In this document: one piece after another, positions 1 through 6,000 of the stretch | How positions within the stretch are numbered: position 1 is the stretch's first letter | Layout of the letters: the number at the start of each line of letters is the position of its first letter | NCBI GenBank assembly: GCA_964528035.1 | Contig: CAZGQY010000217.1 | Coordinates: 1 to 6,412, forward strand | Direction: 5' to 3' | DNA length: 6,412 nucleotides | Origin: CAZGQY01 sp964528035 | GTDB taxonomy: Bacteria; Pseudomonadota; Gammaproteobacteria; Methylococcales; UBA1147 | The notes under the pieces: generated by a model | Seen by the model: the letters and a program-made list of their open reading frames with translations, nothing else | What the model was told of the DNA's origin: nothing | Database searches by the model: none | Made by a program: the position numbers and the translations under genes

Positions 1-2
1 TG

Positions 3-140
3 CTACAACGCAGTAGACGGACAATAAGACAAGTCAAGATTCGTATATTATTGAAGCCTCGCTCCTTAGGGTTTAAATTCAAAATCGGACCAGGGAAGGT
101 GTTTTTTGAAATCGATCTGGATAAGGTGTTTCTTTATTAA
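3..140 (+). other. Possible 3' tail of a plus-strand gene entering from the left edge
   Basis: Frame 3 is open from the left edge for 45 codons and stops with TAA at 138-140. The peptide is basic and ends in alternating hydrophobic residues (KVFFEIDLDKVFLY), which could be beta strands at the end of a protein. Against this, it uses rare codons (AGA, ATA, CTA), 45 open codons can arise by chance, and frame 1 offers a rival tail ending YNAVDGQ with a stop at 25-27 that uses more ordinary codons. No family is recognised. The rest of 1-229 shows no convincing gene or terminator, although the ATP-grasp gene on the other strand converges on it. Confidence 0.2.
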
Positions 141-229
141 CATCGATTGCACATGTCAACTGCATCATGCTAACCCGCTTTTTCGCTAGACCTCCTCTCT
201 CGGGATCAGGTCAGATTCGACTACGAAAA

Positions 230-1489
230 TCAGCCCGCTCCCATTTTCCAAACCGGTGCTGTCACAACTGTCAATTCCTCATGCGCTTTTCTCAGTGCTA
301 TTTCCACCAATTCCGCAGTTGGCGCAGATGCAAAAATGAATCCCAGATAGCTGGCACCCTCAGGAAGAGGTACCAATTGGTAACCTTCTCTAATTTGAAT
401 AATAACCTCTTCCACATACTCAACCCGGCTCGCAGCGCTTGTTCCTTCAACCCTTCGCAGGATACCTGCCCTGGGGATAGGGATCATTAACACACCGGCA
501 GCTACAGAACCTTCACTGGACTGAACTGACTGGCCAATCGCATGAGAAAATACCAGTTGTTCCAGACTGTAGCCAGAACCAAATTGAAACAACCGACTGC
601 AAAGACCGCCTATTGTTCTGGCCGCAATTTCCAATATCCACACAGCTTTTGAATTAATCCTGCATTCTGCATGCACCGGGCCGTCACGAAGTCCAAAAGC
701 CCGGCAGGCCAGCTCCACCTGGCGGCAGATCTCCGCTTGTTGCGCATCATTCAATCTTGAAGGGCTAATATAATAAGATTCTTCAAAGAATGGCCCGTTG
801 AGCGGTTCCGGCTTGTCAAATATTGCTAATATTTGTAGGTTTCCCTGATCCAGTAAACCATCCAGGGCAATTTCCACACCCGGTATAAATGTTTCCACCA
901 GTAATTGCCGACGTTCATCGCGCTCGGTTTCCGCAGCCAGGATTGGCTCAATTCGCCGAATCGCTTGCAATAATTGCTGTGGATTGTCTGCCCGAATCAC
1001 ACCTCGGCTTGCTGACATTGCCAAAGGCTTGGCAACACAAGGATAAAGCACCCCCGCTATTTGTTCGGATAAGGGCTCATCCAGATCCAGTACACGAAAT
1101 TCAGGAACAGGAACATCCTGTGCCAGCAGACATTGCCGAGCAAGATCTTTGCGTCTGGCAATGCGCGCAGCCGATGGACTGTTGTATGCCAAATTGAGTT
1201 TTTCGCAGACCCGACTCGCCAGTTCAATAGTACTGTCGTCAGTAGCGATTACACCGCTGAATTCTGCGGTTTTTGCTTCGTTGATGATCATATTGAGCGC
1301 TCGCACTGGATCTTGAAAATCAATATGCAAGCCTTGCGCATAGGCACTGACTATCGAATCTCGACCTTCGGAGGCAATCAGTAATTCGATATCCAGATTT
1401 AAGGCGGCATCAATATAGGGCGCTGTTCGGTAACTTCCATGCGGAGCAATCAGTAATACACGGTGCCGCTTCGACAAAGAACACACCAC
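230..1489 (-). CDS. ATP-grasp domain protein (carboxylate-amine ligase-like, substrate unknown)
   Basis: This is a 419-residue soluble cytoplasmic enzyme of the ATP-grasp superfamily, whose members activate a carboxylate as an acyl phosphate and join it to an amine or similar nucleophile. Residues 9-100 form a Rossmann-like lead-in (RVLLIAPHGSYRT). Residues 110-310 are the ATP-grasp fold, with the nucleotide-binding Lys154 in VAKP, the small-residue loop SASRGV (159-164), a hinge at VETFIPGVE (198-206), HAE at 273-275, and the metal-binding segment EIAARTIGG (287-295). Residues 325-410 (MIPIPRAGILRRVEG, then YLGFIF) resemble the C-terminal domain of L-amino-acid-ligase-type ATP-grasp proteins. 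No ATG is usable: an in-frame TAG lies at 1511-1513, so the start is GTG at 1489 or 1486 or TTG at 1477, none with a clear Shine-Dalgarno. Only 11 bases separate it from the iscA-like stop, which suggests translational coupling. The superfamily is certain; the amino-acid-ligase assignment is inference. Confidence 0.9.
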   Translation of the reverse strand: MVCSLSKRHRVLLIAPHGSYRTAPYIDAALNLDIELLIASEGRDSIVSAYAQGLHIDFQDPVRALNMIINEAKTAEFSGVIATDDSTIELASRVCEKLNLAYNSPSAARIARRKDLARQCLLAQDVPVPEFRVLDLDEPLSEQIAGVLYPCVAKPLAMSASRGVIRADNPQQLLQAIRRIEPILAAETERDERRQLLVETFIPGVEIALDGLLDQGNLQILAIFDKPEPLNGPFFEESYYISPSRLNDAQQAEICRQVELACRAFGLRDGPVHAECRINSKAVWILEIAARTIGGLCSRLFQFGSGYSLEQLVFSHAIGQSVQSSEGSVAAGVLMIPIPRAGILRRVEGTSAASRVEYVEEVIIQIREGYQLVPLPEGASYLGFIFASAPTAELVEIALRKAHEELTVVTAPVWKMGAG

Positions 1490-1500
1490 ATTACGGATAT

Positions 1501-1875
1501 TTAATGCCCGCTACCCCCACATCCAGCACACATACCACTACCACCGATACTTTGAAATGCGTTCTTAAAAACAAATGACGAACTCATTTGTTCCTCCACA
1601 TAATCGATCTCGCAGCCACGTAAAAAACCGATGGCGATTGGATCAACCGCAACTTTAAAGCCATCGCACTGCAAAATACTGTCTTCATCAGTAACCTGAT
1701 CATCGAATGTCATGCTGTAATCCATGCCACCGCAACCACCGCCCTGGACGTAGATACGAATAATCTCGTATTCGTCATCGCTGTCTTTTAGTAGACCAAG
1801 CAGTACATTTCGCGCTGATTCGGAAACGAGAATGTCATTTTCGGTCAATTCATTTATATAATGTTGTGTATCCAT
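1501..1875 (-). CDS. A-type Fe-S carrier, IscA/HesB/ErpA family, with variant C-terminus
   Basis: This 124-residue cytoplasmic protein belongs to the family that carries nascent Fe-S clusters or iron to target apoproteins. The family core is clear: ILVSESARNVLLGLL (15-29), the first ligand-cysteine loop GGGCGGMDYSM with Cys48, then DGFKVAVDP (71-79) and EIDYVEE (89-95). The usual final pair is Cys-x-Cys in a CGCG context. Here the tail reads GMCAGCGG, placing Cys116 and Cys119 as Cys-x2-Cys, with a Gly-rich ending and a terminal His. Two further cysteines, Cys70 and Cys88, are present. The length is slightly above the usual 105-120 residues because of an N-terminal extension. The ATG at 1875 has no evident Shine-Dalgarno. 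It is the first gene of a likely operon with the ATP-grasp gene and is divergent from yggX. The family is secure, but assignment to IscA, ErpA or SufA is not possible, so no symbol is given. Confidence 0.93.
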   Translation of the reverse strand: MDTQHYINELTENDILVSESARNVLLGLLKDSDDEYEIIRIYVQGGGCGGMDYSMTFDDQVTDEDSILQCDGFKVAVDPIAIGFLRGCEIDYVEEQMSSSFVFKNAFQSIGGSGMCAGCGGSGH

Positions 1876-1900
1876 TTGTTGATCTATTTAGTTAAATCAA

Positions 1901-1929
1901 GTGAAAAAATGAAACCAGTAAATTATAAT
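1901..1929 (+). promoter_or_regulatory. Predicted sigma-70 promoter of yggX, -10 shared with the opposite strand
   Basis: A perfect -10 hexamer TATAAT lies at 1924-1929. A 4/6 -35 match, GTGAAA, lies at 1901-1906, and the spacer is 17 bases. Transcription would start near 1936, giving a leader of about 47 bases before yggX. The -10 sits in the palindrome ATTATAAT (1922-1929), so TATAAT is also read on the minus strand at 1927-1922, towards the iscA-like gene. No good minus-strand -35 was found at 16-18 bases. No convincing IscR or Fur operator was found in the spacer. Confidence 0.45.
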
Positions 1930-1982
1930 GCCACGAATACTCGCTCTTTGGATAGTTCTTTTCTACACAACCAACCACAGCC

Positions 1983-2267
1983 ATGACACACATTGTTAAT
2001 TGCCCAGTTTTAAAACGTGAAGCAGAAGGTCTGGAGAATGTACCGTATCCAGGATCCTTAGGTCAAAGAATTTATCAGCATATTTCAAAGGAAGGATGGC
2101 TTCAATGGCTGGAACGCCTAACGACCATCATCAACGAAAATGGCATCAGCACTGCGGATCCACAATCGCTGGAAATAGTCGAACAACATATGCTTGGATT
2201 TCTGTTTGGTGAAGGCGATAAGGGGAGTTTACCGCAAGGTTATGTGCCGCAGGGGCAGAAGAAATAG
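1983..2267 (+). CDS. yggX: Probable Fe(II)-trafficking protein YggX
   Basis: This 94-residue cytoplasmic protein is close to the usual 90-91 residues of the family. In enterobacteria YggX is tied to Fe(II) handling and protection of labile Fe-S clusters from oxidants. Family features visible: an N-terminus with Cys7 followed by LKREAEG (10-16), then YPGSLGQRIYQHISKEGW (22-39) with the invariant G-x-RIY and ISKE-W pattern, QW at 41-42, INEN (50-53), an E-x2-ML-FLFGEG stretch near 67-78, and a C-terminal GYVP. The ATG at 1983 fits the known N-terminus exactly, although no Shine-Dalgarno precedes it. A consensus -10 lies upstream. In E. coli the gene follows mutY; here the neighbour is instead a divergent A-type Fe-S carrier, which supports an iron or Fe-S role. 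No terminator is obvious after the stop. Confidence 0.96.
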   Translation: MTHIVNCPVLKREAEGLENVPYPGSLGQRIYQHISKEGWLQWLERLTTIINENGISTADPQSLEIVEQHMLGFLFGEGDKGSLPQGYVPQGQKK

Positions 2268-2580
2268 GCGCATTTGATAAAACAGGCCAACACTTTTCTT
2301 TGAACTTGAAGAATACCCCTATGCTCAGCCCATAAGACAGGACGGTCATTGTATCTTAATTTAGGCCGGCTCCCTGCTTCAGGATCTAAGCCCCCTTGCC
2401 ATAGATCAGCATCTATTTTGCTGGATCCACAACCAACCGTAGCAAAATTAACTGTTATTCCTAACAACCCCCCATACGAGGGACGGTAGGAAGACAAACA
2501 AACGCGCCACCGCATTAAAGATCATTGGGCGAACGGCGCTAGCTTATCCTCCCACCTTGCTTGTATCAGTAAATAACCAA
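2268..2580. other. Stretch without a convincing gene; doubtful minus-strand frame
   Basis: No gene can be supported here. A 91-codon minus frame (2515 to 2240) runs through most of it and overlaps the yggX 3' end by 28 bases. Its early part, LLGITVNFATVGCGSSK, resembles a lipoprotein signal ending in a lipobox-like TVGC, and a TTG start after a G-run would put that segment at the N-terminus. Against it: no well-placed ribosome binding site for the ATG, frequent rare codons (AGG, AGA, CTA, GGG), a strongly Cys- and aromatic-rich tail typical of a chance frame, and no recognised family. Downstream of the Cys-rich gene, GCGCC and GGCGC arms near 2507-2542 could form a weak 5-bp stem followed by a T-rich run on the minus strand, a poor terminator candidate. 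Confidence 0.25.
2404..2427. repeat. Imperfect inverted repeat (hairpin)
   Basis: GATCAGCA (2404-2411) pairs with TGCTGGATC (2419-2427), giving eight base pairs with a single bulged base and a 7-base loop. No T-run follows on either strand, so it is not a standard terminator. It may be chance or part of an unidentified transcript structure. Confidence 0.3.
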
Positions 2581-2988
2581 TCAGCAATAACTCCTGCACC
2601 CTCTCCGGGTACAGATAACAGGGCAATGACTACCAACATAACCACCGTAATATATATCAAAAACTGGAAATGCCGGCTTCAAAGGCTCCCCAGTTTTTCT
2701 ATCCACAACAATACGCTTCCCATCTCTTTCTACAATATCTGCTCGGCAAGGATTTGAACGTTCCCGTTCCTTGCAAGTTTGAGCACGTTTTCCATTTTCG
2801 TCTGTAACATTTAGCTTACCATTGCGATCCACTACCAATGCATATTGCGCATCTGTATCCCTTACTATTCGTCCGATATTACCCAGATCATCTGCAAAAA
2901 ATATTGCGTTACCGGTAAAGCCTAATATCGCACCGACAATAAGTGAGCCAAAAACTGCCATAGATGAGTATTTCTTATTTTCTGTCAT
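2581..2988 (-). CDS. Small membrane-anchored Cys-rich protein of unknown function
   Basis: This 135-residue protein is not recognised. Its N-terminus is short and polar with two lysines (residues 5-6), followed by one hydrophobic helix at about 10-31 (VFGSLIVGAILGFTGNAIFF). This suggests an inner-membrane anchor with the rest in the periplasm; an uncleaved anchor is more likely than a signal peptide because no clear cleavage site follows. The middle (45-105) is hydrophilic and rich in Asp, Arg and Lys, with Cys72 and Cys81. The tail has four cysteines, 122, 126, 131 and 135, the last being the final residue. Six cysteines in an exported domain suggest disulfides or metal binding. The gene has an excellent Shine-Dalgarno seven bases before the ATG, unlike its neighbours, which supports real translation. 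It lies 106 bases downstream of the FecR-TPR-barrel gene in the same direction. Confidence 0.72.
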   Translation of the reverse strand: MTENKKYSSMAVFGSLIVGAILGFTGNAIFFADDLGNIGRIVRDTDAQYALVVDRNGKLNVTDENGKRAQTCKERERSNPCRADIVERDGKRIVVDRKTGEPLKPAFPVFDIYYGGYVGSHCPVICTRRGCRSYC

Positions 2989-2995
2989 TTCTACG

Positions 2996-3003
2996 CCCTC
3001 CTA
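2996..3003 (-). promoter_or_regulatory. Strong ribosome binding site for the Cys-rich protein
   Basis: The minus strand reads TAGGAGGG, a near-perfect Shine-Dalgarno, with seven bases between it and the ATG at 2988. It fixes the start of the Cys-rich protein and is the best ribosome binding site seen in the window. Confidence 0.75.
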
Positions 3004-3034
3004 GACGATAAGTGTTATTACACAGCTAATAATT

Positions 3035-3050
3035 GGTTTAAAAATAAACC
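3035..3050. repeat. Inverted repeat between the barrel gene and the Cys-rich gene
   Basis: GGTTTA and TAAACC form a perfect 6-bp stem around a 4-base loop. On the minus strand it lies 45 bases after the stop of the FecR-TPR-barrel gene. The stem is AT-rich and is followed by AATTATTAGC rather than a T-run, so it would be at best a weak terminator or attenuator. A second small dyad, GTGTTATTACAC (3012-3023), sits between it and the ribosome binding site and could be a regulator site. Neither is proven. Confidence 0.25.
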
Positions 3051-3094
3051 TCTTACCTACTTCTATACCGACCTGCATGTACTAGATTAATTAA

Positions 3095-6000
3095 CTAGTG
3101 AAACCATAAATTCAGCCTTCCCAAAAACGACCGCTTGGGCTGGAAAGGAGGCGCCTTAAGCCTCGGATCCAATACTCGGTTGAAAAAACTTTGATAAACA
3201 AAATCCCTGTCAAACAAGTTTCGTATTTCAAAACTGACAATCCCGTAACGTTTTGGCAATCGAAAACCAATTGCCAGATCGGCAACCCAGAATTTTTCGG
3301 TATTCCGCATACTTGGCATCTCCGTCAATTCAAATTCTGTTTTTTGGTGAACATATGTTGCTCCAAAACTAGCGAACAAACCATTTGGATGAAAAAGTTT
3401 TATTTTCAACGGTACAAGATGTGTCCTTAACCTATCAGGATCATCTGGTCCACCGCCTTTATTGCGGTCGAAATCTTCATACTTATATTCTGCACTAATG
3501 GCCAACATATCTATCGGCGTCCAGTAAATATATGCTCGACGAAATGCTTCATCGTGATCTACGTCGCTGCCTCCGTCCGGATCATCCAAAAAACTTGTAA
3601 CATGTCGCCATGAAAGTTCGACGCCGGCTAGAAGATCATTACCCAGTCGTTGATCCAGACCGACCCCGTACAATGAGAACTTATCGGCATCAAAATCATC
3701 ATAGAATTGATTGAATCCCGCCACATGGGTTGGTTCAATGGTCTGATCCTGTGGATATGGCCGTTTCAGTCCGTGAAGATATGCCGCCCTGACTGTGGTT
3801 GATTCAAAGGGATTCACAATAACGCCCAGTTTGGGATTGAACGTTTCCCTTTCGATTGTTTCTCCGTGAAAGGAATCGAAACTTCCTCCCAAGGTTATTA
3901 GTGTATTCGGGATAAAGTCAAATGTGGGATAAATATAAGCGTTGAAAAACTTGGGGTCATCATCAATAGTATCGTCTACACTAAAAATCACAGTAGAATC
4001 TATTGCCAACTCCACAGATGATTCGACATCACTGTAAAGATCTATATAACCTAGTCCAACTACAGAGTTTAACCATTGTCCGTTGAACTGGTGTTGAATT
4101 TCACCCTGAAACCCACTAGTCAGTATTTTGGTTTCACCACTGAAAACCGTATCCGCATCTAGGGTTGCCTCAAATTCAGTTGGATAATCTGAATTTTGGT
4201 AAATTACAGATGCAATCAAGCTATTTTTTGGCGTTATCTGATAACGCGCCCCAATTCTGGCCACGTTCTGAAAAGTTCTGGTTCTGATTCTATCGAACGG
4301 TTCAATAATACCCTGCGCTACAGACCCTGCACTACTGTCTCTCCTGCGATATTCCGCTTGTACGCTGAAATCCGGAGTAACAGATGCCTGAAGAAATATA
4401 TTGTATATATCATGATTGATATCATCATTTTCATTAAAGCCTTCCGTTTGATAATGAAACTGGCCAATACTGAACGAAAACCAATCGTAGATACCCGACA
4501 AAATCAGGTTATCACCTAATGTATGATTGCTTCCGATAATACCATTAGCTTGAAAAGCCCCACTGTTACTCGTAAAAAGAGGGTTTAGTTCGTTAAAGGA
4601 TAAATCTGATGGTCCAGAGCCATTCAACACAGCAAGATTGGTTTCAGCTAATTCAGGCTGGATAGCATTGATATTTAACGGCTGCCATAACTGCGACTGT
4701 AGAAGCTCACTGGACCGTGCTATTTCGCGCCGAGGTAACGCAGCATAACTGTCGGCCAACAATCTGTGTGCGGAAAAATTTGACGGTTCAGAATTAGCAG
4801 ATTTCCAACCTTCCAACAGAGCACGCTGCTCAAACCCCAAATCACTATATATCCTTCCCAAACTCGCACTACGCGCCGCCAGATCGTCATCCAACAACAA
4901 ACTGGATCGATAAACCGCGCGATTATCATTCAACTCAATCGCCTTCTGCATATCATGCAAGGCTTCAACTGGCCGGTTAACTGTCTGTTTGTAGATCGCA
5001 TCATAAAACCACGGTGTGGGATCTTTCGGATCCAGTTGTTTTGCACGGGCGAATTCGCGGCTTGCAACAGCACCGCGCTTTTCTTCGTAGTAGGCTTTTC
5101 CCAAATAACTGCGGATCAGTGAGTTTTCCGGATCAAGTACCGCTGCTATTTCAATATCTTTGGTACCTTCTTCTATATCCCCCTGGCGTATCTTGGCCAG
5201 ACCCATTCCGAGTCTTGGCAACGGCGCAGAAGGGTCGAGTTCTATGGCTTTACTAAAAGATTGCCTGGCTTCGTCGATATCAATTTGACTCAGTTGCGCA
5301 AAACCCAGAACCATCTGTGTACGCGACAGCTCCGGATCCAGTGACTCAGCTTCTTTGGCCGCAGCCAGAGCATCGCCAAGCTCACCGGTAGACAGCTCCA
5401 ATTCGGATAAGCGAGCCCAGGCCAGAGGATCATCTGGCGACAGTTGTAATGCTTTTTTTATACTTTCTCTTGCACCCTCTATGTCAAATGCAGCTTGTTG
5501 GGCGTAGGACAATGCCACCATAGGTATAGGTGATTCAGGCTCGAGTTTTACAGCGTCCTGGGCAAGAGACATGGCCTTTTCTTTATCACTCTGAGTCAAG
5601 GCGATGATCGATTGCAGCGCCGATGGTACACCGCTGCCCGGAGACAAAGCAGAAGCTTTTTCAATATCACGGCGGGCATCCTGCACCTGTCCCACACTAA
5701 GCAGGATAGCGGCACGCTGAGCGAAATAACCACTGTCACGCGCCTCATCCGCAACCGAATTTAAAGCTTCAATTGCAGCATGAATTTGTCCGCTGCGGTA
5801 TAAGCTCAGCGCACGCTGCCGACTCGGATCGGACGTAGCGCCGGAACTGTAGTCGATTATCGGTGGATAATAAAGCGCCCACTGAACTGCATCACGTGGT
5901 TTTATTTTCAAATAAGGAACAGGAGCCTTATCCGCCTCGGCAACCGCCGCCTCTCCCGGCCCCAGACTAATATTACCCAGTTGATTTTCGACGAGTACTT

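Noticed and set aside
96..147. Imperfect direct repeat, AAGGTGTTT followed by ATCGAT (96-116 and 123-147)
   Set aside because: Only two copies with different spacing in AT-rich sequence; could easily be chance and fits no known element.
131..159. TTGACA on the minus strand (154-159) as a promoter -35
   Set aside because: The best -10 at 17 bases is TAAAGA, a poor match, and no credible gene follows towards position 1.
167..490. Plus-strand frame of 107 codons over the end of the ATP-grasp gene
   Set aside because: Mostly antisense to the ATP-grasp C-terminal domain; its composition is unlike a real protein.
889..1384. Two overlapping plus-strand frames inside the ATP-grasp gene (889-1197 and 1133-1384)
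   Set aside because: They are antisense to a gene with clear conserved motifs, have no recognisable domains and no ribosome binding site.
1876..1982. IscR or Fur operator in the iron-gene spacer
   Set aside because: Tried the IscR type 2 pattern and the 19-base Fur box on both strands; no alignment kept the key bases.
2146..2349. Minus-strand frame of 67 codons over the yggX 3' half
   Set aside because: Largely antisense to yggX, which is certain by homology; no independent evidence.
2268..2580. Small stable RNA (tRNA, 4.5S, 6S) or integron attC site in the long gap
   Set aside because: No T-loop or acceptor pattern, no match to remembered 4.5S or 6S signature sequences, and the attC-like GTTAGG motif lacks a partner core site.
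2557..3004. Plus-strand frames opposite the Cys-rich gene
   Set aside because: The minus-strand gene has a strong ribosome binding site and a sensible membrane anchor; the plus frames have neither.
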